Shown here piece after piece: positions 46,210 to 56,530 of a stretch of DNA of 64,000 nt. Source of the stretch: Actinernus sp. WN-2022 (taxonomy: Eukaryota; Cnidaria; Anthozoa; Actiniaria; Actinernidae); assembly GCA_030867875.1 (NCBI GenBank), contig JAOWCC010001634.1, positions 132,594,807-132,658,806 on the forward strand. The letters run 5' to 3'. The notes beneath the pieces are model-generated. The model ran no database searches. It saw only the letters and a list, made by a program, of their open reading frames with translations, and was not told the DNA's origin. The translations under genes and the position numbers were made by a program. How positions within the stretch are numbered: the first letter of the stretch is position 1; every line of letters starts with the position of its first letter.

Positions 46210-46398
46210 TGTTATATTATCAGGTTGCGCAGTACATGTCATAATTACCAGGCCGCGCAATGCATCATGGATTGTATCGCGGGCTCAGGTCAGGTTCGAG
46301 ACAGTGGGCGTCCATCTTGGAAACACATGTTTGTACACGGGCTTCGTATGTTTAGTTTTATTAAAGATAACTAGTTCACAGTTGAATGAGACTCAACA
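46210..46398 (+). repeat. 5' LTR
   Basis: 189 bp, starting TGTTATATTATCAGG and ending GAGACTCAACA, preceded by ATGAC. Confidence 0.93.
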
Positions 46399-46452
46399 AT
46401 TGACGACGAGGATAAGTTTTGGCATCCACGTAGCAAGTTTGAAGGACAAGAT

Positions 46453-47166
46453 ATGGAACTTCACCACAGTTTGAAGCCTTTTGAACCAACTCCGAGCGAG
46501 TCGGCGGCGAACAGATGGAAAAAGTGGGTTGCTCGCCTCGATAATTATTTAGTGACTCAAAGTATCTCCGAGAATGAGAGGAAAAAGGCCGTCCTGCTTC
46601 ACTACGCTGGAGAGGAAGTCTTTGAGATTAACCTGTCGCTGGAACATAGCGATAAAGAGTCGTATGATGAGCTGAAGCAAAGGCTAAACAACTATTTCGC
46701 GCCAAAACAAAACGTGGAGTACGAGATATATCTCTTCCGACAAGCTAGCCAGGCTCCAGGAGAAACCTTGGACAAGTTCGCAGCAAGACTAAGGCAGCTG
46801 GCGAAAAACTGTGAGTTTACTGATTTAGACAAAGAAATAAAGTCTCAAATTATCCAGAAGTGCTCACACCCAAAAGTAAGAGAAAGGGGTTTAACAGAAC
46901 TGAAATTAAAGTTAGAGACTCTGATGAAGTATGGACGTGCGTTGGAGGCAGCTACTGCTCAGGCAAAAATTATGGTGTCCTCAATGGCTCCGGGTGAAGC
47001 TAAGGTAAATAAACTTACTTTCCATAAACAACACGACGGAAAAAGAAACCCTGATAGCCGGAAGGATAAGAAGCAGTCCTCAATTTGTTATGGTTGTGGG
47101 GGAAATTGGCCACATGAAAGCAAAACCAAATGTCCAGCATGGGGTAAAGAGTGCAGAGATTGCTAG
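46453..47166 (+). CDS. Gag-like protein of the LTR element
   Basis: A 237-codon frame with a true ATG. Residues about 18-160 are a Ty3/gypsy-type capsid region: NRWKKWVARLDNYL, KKAVLLHYAGEEVFEI, YDELKQRLNNYFAPKQNVEY, and FRQASQAPGETLDKFAARLR. A basic linker follows, then a zinc knuckle near 212-230 with C-x2-C-x5-H-x5-C (CYGCGGNWPHESKTKC). It forms the RNA-packaging shell. The frame ends soon after the knuckle because of the internal deletion. It is intact up to there, consistent with a young element. Confidence 0.85.
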   Translation: MELHHSLKPFEPTPSESAANRWKKWVARLDNYLVTQSISENERKKAVLLHYAGEEVFEINLSLEHSDKESYDELKQRLNNYFAPKQNVEYEIYLFRQASQAPGETLDKFAARLRQLAKNCEFTDLDKEIKSQIIQKCSHPKVRERGLTELKLKLETLMKYGRALEAATAQAKIMVSSMAPGEAKVNKLTFHKQHDGKRNPDSRKDKKQSSICYGCGGNWPHESKTKCPAWGKECRDC

Positions 47167-47516
47167 AAGAAAAACTAGGCCCAGTGACATTCCTGGTAAA
47201 ACTCCAGGATGGCAGAATCTGGAAAAGACATCTAAATCACCTACAGGGCCGCAGGGGAGAAGAAGGTAGTGAAATGTCAGTTCCTACTGTTGATCCCATT
47301 CATAAGTTACCTGACCAAAGTACCAGTAAGATGTTACCAACAGAAACAACTACTACAACACCAGAGGACACAGAGGTAGTTGCAATAAACATGGACCAAG
47401 AGAAGTCTACTGTGGGTACTACTGACGTACAGGCCATGCCAGAGCCTACAACAGAGGTTCGCAGGTCAGGTCGGATCAGGAAACCCCCAGCATGGGCAGA
47501 CTCTTATACAACATAG
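47150..47516 (+). pseudogene. C-terminal end of pol (integrase tail)
   Basis: In a different frame from gag: LLEEKLGPVTFLVKLQDGR, IWKRHLNHLQ, then a low-complexity Thr-rich tail ending RRSGRIRKPPAWADSY. The GPVTFLVKL..GR.WKRH.NHL block is the C-terminal (GPY/F-type) domain of Ty3/gypsy integrases. The junction with gag at about 47150-47160 is the deletion breakpoint. Confidence 0.8.
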
Positions 47517-47647
47517 AACTGATTCATGAACGCTGAGATGAACATTTGTAGTTATCATTGCATGAACTTGTGTTTAAGTCTTGGAAGGTCATGTTTACCT
47601 TGTATGCATATTATGGTTACCTTTAGTTTCAAATAAGGGGAAAGGGA

Positions 47648-47836
47648 TGTTATATTATCAGGTTGCGCAGTACATGTCATAATAACCAGGCCGCGCAATG
47701 CATCATGGATTGTATCGCGGGCTCAGGTCAGGGTCGAGACAGTGGGCGTCCATCTTGGAAACACATGTTTGTACACGGGCTTCGTATGTTTAGTTTTATT
47801 AAAGATAACTAGTTCACAGTTGAATGAGACTCAACA
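47648..47836 (+). repeat. 3' LTR
   Basis: 189 bp, nearly identical to the 5' LTR, followed by the target duplication ATGAC (47837-47841). Confidence 0.93.
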
Positions 47837-47945
47837 ATGACAATATTACAACCCATTTCATTTGCCGGCTCTTGCAATTTGTTTCCTGCAACAGTTTTGA
47901 CGAGATGACAATATTACAACCCATTTCATTTGCCGGCTCTTGCAA
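47837..47945. repeat. 68-bp tandem duplication at the LTR insertion site
   Basis: GTTTCCTGCAACAGTTTTGA through TTGCCGGCTCTTGCAATTT occurs once in segment A (10908-10975) and twice in B. The LTR element sits in the first copy, and the second, complete copy follows at 47880-47947. Confidence 0.75.
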
Positions 47946-48164
47946 TTTTATCGATTGGCACGTTCTATTCTTAGCAGGTTACTTCATCCAATAAGAAACG
48001 AGCTTTCAGATCGTCAACGTCAAGCTGTCACAATTGAACGAATCAGCGACGAAAAATGTTGTAAACAAGTCAAGATGGGGGTTTCGCTGTCATCAGTTTG
48101 CTTTTAGATTTTTACGCGGGTTCTTAAGCAGATAGCTTAATTTCCTTCGTCTACATTAAAGTTT

Positions 48165-48350
48165 ATATTATAAAACAAATAAAATATGGTTTTCTTTGTT
48201 ATATAACAAAATAATGCACTTTCGAAGTCTTGAAAAGCTGCTAAATGCACTCGCGTTCCGCTCGTGCATCCGCAGTTTTTTTAAGTCCTCGAGCGTGCCT
48301 TATTTTGTTATATAACAAGGAGAACCATCTTTTATTTGTCAAATATATTT
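48165..48350. repeat. Compact AT-rich foldback, segment B
   Basis: Same element as 11188-11755 without the internal 350-bp insertion. Both arms carry TTGTTATATAACAA. Confidence 0.65.
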
Positions 48351-48643
48351 AAAACTAGCCATTACTATTATTCACAATTATTACTATATTAATCTATCTC
48401 TTACTTAATGTAAATATATATTTTTAGCTTTAGTAGAGGATTTCCCTCAGCTATCAGTCTTTGACACATGAATAAAGTTATTATTATTATTATTATTCAC
48501 TTGTGGGGTATATACTAATGCATGATATTTCAAATTTGAGTAGCCAATCACAGACACACGAAAAGCACTTTTCACTTGTATGGCATATGCTAATCTTTTT
48601 CTATATTTTGTCAAGCTGATAACACCTTTACTTTGTTAAACAG

Positions 48644-49211
48644 TTGTAGATAGTGTATCGGGTCTGATAATGACCAGTTGGACCGATGTATCATGGGACC
48701 ATCCTGGTGATCGCAGCAGCATAATTGCCTACATTTGTTTAGGACTTCTTGGTACAATCTTCAGGTTTCTTCAGCCATTTCTACTATACCAAACAGTACT
48801 AACATGTACAACAGCTCTACACAACAAGATGACACGCGCTGTTGTGAGTTCTCCAGTACTGTTCTTCGACACCAACCCCGTAGGTAGAATCCTGAATCGT
48901 TTCTCTGCAGATGTTGGACAACTAGACGATGTTTTTCCTTTTGCAGCGGGGATGTCCCTCTTTCTCGGTGATACAGTAGTTTTGCTTTTACTCCCTTCCC
49001 TTGCAAACTACTGGCTAACCCTCAGCTCGATACCTGCCTTTGTTATATTGGTGTGGCATGGAAGGCGTTTCATCCGCGTCTCGCAAGAAGTCATAAGGTT
49101 ACAGTCCCTTGCTCGTACACCTGTATATTCTCATTTAACCAACACACTGGAAGGCCTGACCACCATTAAAGTTCACCGAGCACAAGAATCCTTCACAAGA
49201 AATCTGTATAG
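48644..49211 (+). CDS. ABCC4-like: ABCC4-like gene 2: TMD2 exon
   Basis: 568 bases, same borders and phase as gene 1 (acceptor TTAAACAG, donor AG|GTAAAT). Encodes the first helices of TMD2 and the coupling loop FFDTNPVGRILNRFSAD. It differs from gene 1 at five residues (for example VVSSP for VVNSP, SLFLGD for SLFVGD, VWHGRR for VWQGRR, RVSQEV for RVSLEV). Directly continuous in phase with the NBD1 exon 18.7 kb upstream. Confidence 0.92.
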
Positions 49212-50065
49212 GTAAATCGTGTATGATAAGTAGTTTAGAGGGTAGTTTTTATACACTAGAAGAAATGTATTGAGTATATGTATTCTTTAAAACAAAGTTT
49301 CGTTTCATCATCACTGGAAATGAGAATTAAGGATTCTAGAAAAGATTTGAGAACAGTAAATAGCTGTCTGCAGATATATTTTCTGTCAACATAAGCTCGG
49401 TCTTACATTTATTAACAAATCTAAAATACCCTTACTTGGACTGTAGCCGCTATAATCCAGCCTAACGTTCTGAAAACGACCAAACTCCAAAAGATCGCAT
49501 AAAGACAAGTTGTATATATACCAATTCGGTCACCTTGGTAGATCGAGCAATCTGATTGGTTCGCTTTCATTGGGTAAATGGCGTTCATTGGGTAAATGGC
49601 ATCCAATTGAAATAGGTTCCTGGAGACTTAAGCCTCGTGTTCGCGTTGCCCATGAAAGCGTTTCCACATGATTGTGAGACTAAAGATTGCTAAACAATGG
49701 TTATTAAAATTGCACGCCATTTATGCAATGGGTCTATGGAACATTGAGCACTATCCAGTTCCGAAACATGGGATAATGTCGCCCATTTTCTTTTAGTTGT
49801 TTAGCTGTGTAACCTCATGTTGAAATTTCACAACAATGCTCTTTCACTAGATATAAAAGTCATTCGAAAATAAAGGACCTACTTAAAATTACGCATTGTC
49901 AATTGGTATTAATTTTACAAATACTAAATGTCTTTACTTATTTCAAAACAAAAATCTTCTGAACCAAAATGTTCATAGAAACGGACAAGACTACGGCCCT
50001 TGAGTTGTATAGGGCTTAATGTATTGGTTCTCGGTATTTAACTCTTACTTATTTGTGATTTTCAG

Positions 50066-50202
50066 CAACCAAGATACCCTCTGTCAAGCTTGGTTCTCGT
50101 TTATATCTATAACCAGATGGCTTTCGTTTAGATGCGAAATAACGGGCATCGTTTTCATAACTATCGTAGCGACATGCTCGAGTCAACTCTCCGTAAGTCC
50201 TG
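50066..50202 (+). CDS. ABCC4-like: ABCC4-like gene 2: TMD2 linker exon
   Basis: 137 bases, equivalent to 13444-13580: NQDTLCQAWFSFISITRW, then LSFRCEITGIVFITIVAT and a short tail to SPG. Acceptor TTTTCAG (50065), donor CCTG|GTAAGG. The same upstream GTAAGT is present as a possible cryptic donor. Confidence 0.88.
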
Positions 50203-50479
50203 GTAAGGTTGTTATTATCAACATTATTATATTCTTTGTCTCCCATAATAACCTGTTGGAGAAAAATAAATCAATGATATTAATTAATAATGATACTATT
50301 CATGTGCCATTACCTGTACCGCAGTACCTGTACCGCAGTACCGCAGTATTTATCATTATCCTATAAATATTATTATTATGAAATACAGAGCGGTATTTCA
50401 TGGCTAGATCAGGCAATCAGGTATTCCATAGAAAACCATGAAATAACAAGTAATTATCATTTTTTTCCTTTTGATATAG

Positions 50480-51399
50480 GAATGGCAGGTTTTGCAATAG
50501 TATACATCCTTAATCTGTCAAAAGACGCAGGCTTCGTGGTAAGGAATATCGCTCAAACTGCGAACCTCATGACCTCTGTGCAGCGTATAATTACATACAC
50601 AAACCTTGATACTGAACCGGCATATCATATCCAAACACATCCCGCGAGAAACTGGCCGCGAAATGGTGATTTAGAATTCGATGATGTGTCACTCAAGTAT
50701 TATGATGGAGGACCACACGCTGTAAAAAATATCACGTTTCGCATCAAGAGTCAAGAAAAAATTGGAATTGCTGGAAGAACTGGAGCGGGCAAATCGTCCT
50801 TACTGGCTGCCCTAATGCGCATGCCCCAAGGGTCCAATCGCATCGTACTTGACGGTATTGATATCCACGGCCTCGATCTACAGTCATCAAGACGAGCTAT
50901 CTCGGTTATTCAACAAAGCCCCATCCTGTTTTGCAGATCAATCAGAGATAACCTTGACCCGTTCGGTATGTTTACAGATGATGAGATCTGGTGCGCTCTA
51001 CAAAGTTCACAATTGGGGTCATTGGTTGCAAAGCTTAGAGGAGGGCTTGAGTACGAAGTAAAGGAGGGTGGATCCAATTTTAGTGTTGGTGAACGACAGT
51101 TGTTCTGTCTTGCCAGGGCCTTGCTTCATAGAAACAAGGTGATCGTGATGGACGAAGCGACGGCTAATGTTGATCCCCAAACAGATCAAATGATTCAGAC
51201 CACTATTCGTGAGAAGTTCAAGGATTGTACGGTGCTCATCATCGCTCATCGACTGAGTACCATTATGGACTGTGATCGAATCATGGTACTCAACAACGGA
51301 GAGCTGGTTGAGTTTGATACACCGCACGCTCTCATTAGTAATAGCAAAGGATGGTTTGCACAGCTATGGCTACATAGTCAGAAGTTTAATGGACAATGA
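50480..51399 (+). CDS. ABCC4-like: ABCC4-like gene 2: last exon, NBD2
   Basis: 920 bases, acceptor GATATAG at 50479, TGA at 51397-51399. Walker A GRTGAGKSS, signature NFSVGERQ, Walker B VIVMDEATANVD with the catalytic Glu, and H-loop AHRLST are all intact. A longer open frame starting at 50290 is only read-through of the short intron. Changes relative to gene 1 cluster just after the start, where LEDAGFMITSTAQAANIM becomes SKDAGFVVRNIAQTANLM, in the last TMD2 helix and its cytosolic extension. The five visible exons give about 1014 residues, some 300 short of a full MRP4-type protein; the gap is at the N-terminus. Confidence 0.94.
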
Positions 51400-52965
51400 A
51401 AGCTGAGTCGAGTAAAAAGAAAAAAGGGCCCGGACGACAAAGGATGTTAACATTTTTGGGACTGTGTCTTTCTTCCACTAAACTCTCGAAGAGCGAGTAG
51501 TTAATTGTTTTAGGAGAAACCAACAGTTGTCCAATCTTGGACTGAAACAATGTATTTTTGACGAATTGACCGCCGTTGTCTTGTTGTTCGATATGCTCAG
51601 CATTATCTATGACAGAATCAGATAGTGAGTATATTAGCCAATCAGATTACAGGATTGGTGTTAGACCACTAGAAGTTGGTTTCTACTCATAACCAATAGT
51701 ATCATTAGAATATATGTCATGATCGAGTGCCACATCGTGCGGCTGATTAGAAGATAGGATTTTATGAATTTGAAAAGGTAAAGTGAAGATCAAATTGATA
51801 ACATAACGATTATTTTAAGGCTTACCTTAAACCACAATTTTAGCTTTCAAGCTTTTCTGCCGAAAGACATATGTTGTCGAAAAATATGAAAACACCACTC
51901 CATATTGGATTCGGTTTTCGCATGATATTGAAAATTGTGAAAACCAAGGTCTGTATTATCAGAGAGCGAAGTCTTGACATATTGATTTAAGGAACGTTCA
52001 TTATTTATAGTTGGGAGGACTAGTGGAAAAATGAGGGGCGGGGCAAACTTTTTTTTTATACTATTAGAAGGGAGGTCAATTTTTCAGCCATTCCAAGAGG
52101 AGGGTCAAAATGTAGGAAATACCATATATTTATTAATTTTCAAATGTGGCCGCCTACATGTAGACATGTTAATAGAGTGGAATGGTTAGGAAACCAGGCA
52201 AACTTCAAAGGGTCTCAAAACGCCTCTGCGATTTAGGTTAGATGGGGGCAAGACAAAATATTGTACACGGTCATAGCTCATTAGCGTCCCCTGAACGACT
52301 GAACCCACGCGTTTCTATTGGCTGATTGATTAACATATTCCAATATCTATTGTGTTTTGTGCACGGTCAAGATTGAAAAAAGCGAACAAAGACCTTTAAC
52401 AAAGAAGGTCGCTGGGTTTCATAACCATTCCCTCTATTAACTATGATGTAGATTAGAGCTTTTCCGATCATGCACCACACTTGGGCTTACAATGCAAAAA
52501 CATTTAACTACACTCCTACTACTACACTCAGCAGTAGCTCAGATAATATTAATAATATAACACCATGATACCTCGGGTTTCTTTGTTTGTTCAGAGACAT
52601 TTAAGTAATGATTCGCGAAAGAACTAGCCTGCTTGGCGGCTCTTCTGTAATTTTTTGGTCAAGTTTTTTTTTCGAATTGGGTAACTGTGCTGTCCGGTTG
52701 AGGGAAGTGAAAGAAAGAAGAGCCTCCACGAATTCCATTGTTTTCGGAGTATTTATCGTTCACCCACGAACGCAAACTGAAATTCCCCTTGGCTAGAAGG
52801 TGACAGATGTCAAAGTTTGACATGAAGTAGAAATTATGATATCTTTGTCTCATCGCTTTGCTTTGGAATTGTTCGGGATTGGAAATAATTTAGTTGTCAA
52901 TTCTTTGTCACGGCCAATTGCAAAGCAAAGTTGAAAATCGCCAGTAGCCAAAACGATATTCTTGC
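51400..52965. other. 3' flank of gene 2 and intergenic DNA
   Basis: 51400-51601 is homologous to the gene 1 flank. 51873-51945 repeats 19386-19458. No polyadenylation signal could be fixed. The frame at 52608-52796 has no recognisable motif. Confidence 0.45.
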
Positions 52966-52969
52966 AATC

Positions 52970-53338
52970 CAGGTAATTTGGCCATGTGCCGTTCTTGTAA
53001 CGGGTAATATGGCCATTTGCCGTTCTTGTAAAGGTAATATGGCCATTTGGCGTTCTTGTAAAGGTAATATGGCCATTTGCCGTTCTTATGTAAGGGTAAT
53101 ATGGCCATTTGCCGTTCTTGTAAAGGTAATATGGCCATTTGCCGTTCTTGTAAAGGTAATATGGCCATTTGCCGTTCTTGTAAAGGTAATATGGCCATTT
53201 GCCGTTCTTGTAAAGGTAATATGGCCATTTGCCATTCTTATGTAAGGGTAATATGGCCATTTGCCGTTCTTGTAAAGGTAATATGGCCATTTGCCGTTCT
53301 TGTAAAGGTAATATGGCCATTTGCCGTTCTTGTAAAGT
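52970..53338. repeat. 30-bp minisatellite, array 1 (12 units)
   Basis: The unit GGTAATATGGCCATTTGC + CGTTCTTGTAAA (30 bp) recurs with GGCCAT at about 52980, 53010, 53040, 53070, 53103, 53133, 53163, 53193, 53223, 53256, 53286 and 53316. Two 33-bp variants (TTCTTATGTAAGGG) split it into blocks. Because 30 is divisible by 3, both strands stay open for long stretches as decapeptide repeats; these are not genes. Confidence 0.97.
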
Positions 53339-54094
53339 GTTATGGAGTTGTTGTTACGAAATATATGGAATTTAGATTGTTTAAAATTAGTTCGAATATC
53401 AGGCATAGTTGTGCATTTGTTATGACTCTAGTTTCCGCACAAATTTATGTAATGTCTGAAAACTAAAACTGTTCTAGACATATTTTAGATAGCAATTGAT
53501 GTCTGATTTGAGCGAGCTATGACGCAGTTGAAATTGCATAGTTGGGGAGCTTTGAATTTAACCTGGCCAGTTATTAAAGTTCTTCAAATGTGTTAATTCC
53601 AATCACTACATGATTGCTGAATCTTTGGGTCAAAATAATTTAACTTGGTAGTTGAATTTTAGTTTGGGGTACATGTCATGTTAGCTGGTGACATGGTAGT
53701 TACAAGGTGAAATCAATATCGCTAATTAGTAGAACATTTGTGATAGGCATATGCATGTTTTGGGTGCGAACTTCACTGAGTTGGTCCATACCACACCTGG
53801 AGTATCGGACCAAGGTAAAACCTGGGCCAAGTTAGACAACTCATTAGGGACTTGATCAAATTGTTACTAAAAACAATTACCAAATTAGGGAGAAATGTTA
53901 GGCTAACTCAGTTCTCCGTTATACAACGGAATGTTGTAAAGCCAAAACATGTCTAGGAAAAGTTGTACTTATACAAGTACATATCTAGTGTGAGTTCAGA
54001 AGAACGAGAGAAGAACGAAAGATACGTTGTAATAAACCAGAGTGAAAGAAGAAAGAGTATTGGTACCTTCCCCGCAATTGTAAAGGCCAACAAA
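53339..54094. other. Spacer between the two minisatellite arrays
   Basis: About 755 bp of AT-rich sequence with no gene and no similarity to the array. Confidence 0.5.
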
Positions 54095-54430
54095 AGGAAA
54101 TATGGCCATTTGCCGTTCTTGTAAAGGTAATATGGCCATTTGCCGTTCTTGTAAAGGTAATATGGCCATTTGCCGTTCTGGTAAGGGTAATATGGCCAAT
54201 TTTGCCGTTCTTGTAAAGGTAATATGGCCATTTGCCGTTCTTGTAAAGGTAATATGGCCATTTGCCGTTCTGGTAAGGGTAATATGGCCAATTTTGCCGT
54301 TCTTGTAAAGGTAATATGGCCATTTGCCGTTCTTGTAAAGGTAATATGGCCATGTGCCGTTCTTGAAAAGGTAATATGGCCATGTGCCGTTCTTGTAAAG
54401 GTAATGTGGCCATTTGCCGTTCTTCTAAAG
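54095..54430. repeat. 30-bp minisatellite, array 2 (11 units)
   Basis: The same unit as array 1, in the same orientation. Two 32-bp variants (GGTAAGGGTAATATGGCCAA + TTTTGCC) stand about 92 bp apart, each with similar neighbours, suggesting a duplicated three-unit block. Confidence 0.97.
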
Positions 54431-54592
54431 TACCAGGTGAAAGAGCAGCGTCTTTTTGTATCGAAACCAGTTCAATATTTTCAACGGAGGCGACAAAAAT
54501 CATCAACATATATTTATTTTGTTTTACGATCTCTCTTACTATATTTACAAAAGAGCTGGCAAGAATGATATGAAAGAACTATTGGAAAAGAC

Positions 54593-55025
54593 AATAGACC
54601 AGTTCGTGGTAAATTCCGACATTTTGAAAGGGGTGCAAACATGGCGCGAAATACAGTGTTTGTATGGGAATCGATGGGAATCCGTGCCAAATAAAATCCG
54701 TAAAATCGAATTTCTGAAATAGTCTTCAGATATCAGGTAAAAGATTAACATATCGAAATTTGAGGGATGTAGCTGTGCTGGGAAGCGCGAAATCGTGTTT
54801 TTAGTTTTCCATACGTTGTCTGTAAATTTTCACGCGGAATTTGACTCGTTTTTACAGACAATGTATCTAAAGACAATGTATTTGTATCTGAAGAATATTT
54901 CAGAAATTCGATTTTACGGATTTTATTTGGCATCGGATTCCCATCGATTCCCATACAAAGACTGTATTTCGCGCCATGTTTGCACCCCTTTCAAAATGTC
55001 GGAATTTACCGCGAACTGGTCTATT
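54593..55025. mobile_element. 433-bp foldback element
   Basis: The ends AATAGACCAGTTCG and CGAACTGGTCTATT are inverted. Arms of about 145 bp match through ATTCCGACATTTTGAAAGGGG, AACATGGCGCGAAATAC, GGGAATCGATGGGAATC and TCCGTAAAATCGAATTTCTGAAAT. About 140 bp of AT-rich loop lies between. The frames here are repeat translations. Confidence 0.88.
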
Positions 55026-56530
55026 AGATGTCTTAGATGTTCTCAGTCATGATCAAAGTTACAATCCCAGAAAATAAAGGAAACTGTGTGCTGTTCGTCA
55101 TTTTTACTGTGAAAAGGTAAAGAAAACACTATCCAGCCAATAGGAAAGGGGGAAGACAAAATATATTTGAATCACAAATGTTAGAACTTTCATCACGGTT
55201 GATTTTCATTGAAATAAACTAGTTAGTTAAGAGGGCATCCATGTGAAAACCATGCACCCTGAAAAAATGAGTCTACATAGTACATCTCAGATTTTGTTCA
55301 TATTTTGCACATATATTAATATTGGCCTGGCACTGATTAGACTTCGGGTAGATGGAAAAATTCCAAAAACTGTAAGAGATATGGGGGTCAGTACGAACTG
55401 CCTCGGTTTGAGGGGTATTTCCACTATGTATTTTTTAATCATGTTTACAGAAATGTTTTGAACAAACCATATAAGCTTATACACAACACGTTTCTACAGC
55501 ATAAACACGACCAATTGCAATTTAATTATGATATAAGTGCCAAAAAATATTCAGTATTCAAGGAGTAAGGCTTTCATGTACAAGTGACTTCCGAGATTAT
55601 TTTTCAAAAAGTCAAATTTTAGGGTAAAATGACATTCGAATACTATCGATGCGGCGAAATTGTAGAAGATGAGAGAGTTATTATTTTGTAGATCAGTCAT
55701 TTGGAAATACAACTGGGGACTAAAAAGTTTGTAAAGTTTATTCAGCTCAGGAGCAGTGAGGCCAAAGTAACATACTCCCCCAACGCCCGGACTCTACGTA
55801 AATAAACAATCAACGCCAGAGTTAAGCTGTATCGTGTGCAGAATAACGGGACAAATAACGGACAGGAATGAGAAACATAGCCCTAAAATAACTGGGTGAT
55901 AAATGTATTTGTCACTTAGGCCTATGGTTTTGCAATTAACAATCAACTAATTAACAATCAACTTCAAAATAAGAGAAATTAGTAATACGAAGGAAGAATC
56001 AGCGATAAATGCATACCTAATTCTAGCCTTTTGTGCTCTCCTCCCCAGCTCTGTCATGGTCTCGAGCTCGAAGACACAACTTACGATAATTATCTTCTTG
56101 TCGATTTTAAACCGAAAGAACATTTACCCGAAATACAGGAATGGCTTTGTAGCAGCCGCCATTTTGTTTAGGACTAGAACCCAGTCTGCTGTTGTGCACC
56201 ACAGGTAGCCCGAACACAGATGTGTACATTCCATGTGGGCCTAAAATATATACCAGTGTGGGTAATTTATATTGAAATATTTATGAATCTCATGAAACAG
56301 AACTGAAAATAATCATAATGCACTCCTTAAGACATCTACATAATTTTGTTTGCAAAACCTTTATTTTTCAAGCTGATTATAGGTTAAAATTACCCATGAT
56401 GCACCTGATATATGTAACTGTTATGTGGTCAAATGTTTGCATACATTCATACACTAGGTCACAACAATGAATTATAAATGGTTTCTAACATCCCATGCAT
56501 ATATCCTGTATATTCACACGACCCACATAA
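55026..56530. other. Intergenic, no gene recognised
   Basis: The frame at 55243-55461 has hydrophobic stretches but no family pattern. 55720-55780 (minus strand) resembles the 3' tail of the LINE at 24560-24600 (GTTACTTTGGC, AATAAAC), a possible tail fragment. Confidence 0.4.

Larger units (their letters stand above)
46210..47836 (+). mobile_element. Internally deleted Ty3/gypsy-like LTR retrotransposon
   Basis: Two 189-bp direct repeats, 46210-46398 and 47648-47836, both TG...CA. They differ at only about two positions by eye (ATTACC/ATAACC and GGTTCG/GGGTCG). The target duplication ATGAC is at 46205-46209 and 47837-47841. Segment A has the uninterrupted site GAGATGACAATATTAC (10922-10937). 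A purine tract AAGGGGAAAGGGA precedes the 3' LTR. Inside are a gag frame and only the very end of pol: protease, RT, RNase H and nearly all of integrase are deleted. It would need a helper to move. Confidence 0.93.
29922..48643. other. 18.7-kb intron of gene 2
   Basis: The NBD1 exon leaves G and the TMD2 exon starts with TT (together Val), and the protein reads continuously through LITPG/VVASVSGL. This length fits the family, so no exon seems to be missing. The intron contains two TTAA-flanked elements, a SINE with a nested MITE, a LINE split by a 4.3-kb TIR element, and an internally deleted LTR element. Confidence 0.8.
39034..51945 (+). repeat. Segmental duplication, segment B
   Basis: Paralogous to 1438-19458 with the same order of LINE, conserved non-coding blocks and three ABCC exons. 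It is shorter, because it lacks the 1641, 3821, 9478, 13701 and 16793 insertions. It carries its own LTR element at 46210. Confidence 0.85.

Noticed and set aside
46040..46474. 144-codon plus-strand frame
   Set aside because: It runs from intron DNA through the LTR and stops inside gag in another frame; no motif.
50290..50479. N-terminal extension of the gene 2 last exon
   Set aside because: The open frame crosses a good acceptor (GATATAG at 50479) and the short intron; the protein is continuous only if translation enters at 50480.
52850..53466. Long open frames on both strands encoding decapeptide repeats (MAILPLQERQ-type and GNMAICRSCK-type)
   Set aside because: They follow from a 30-bp DNA repeat with no stop in several frames; all frames are open at once and no start context or flanking domain exists. 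The same applies to 53953-54568.
52970..54430. CRISPR-like regular repeats
   Set aside because: The units are contiguous with no unique spacers, in a eukaryotic context; this is a minisatellite.
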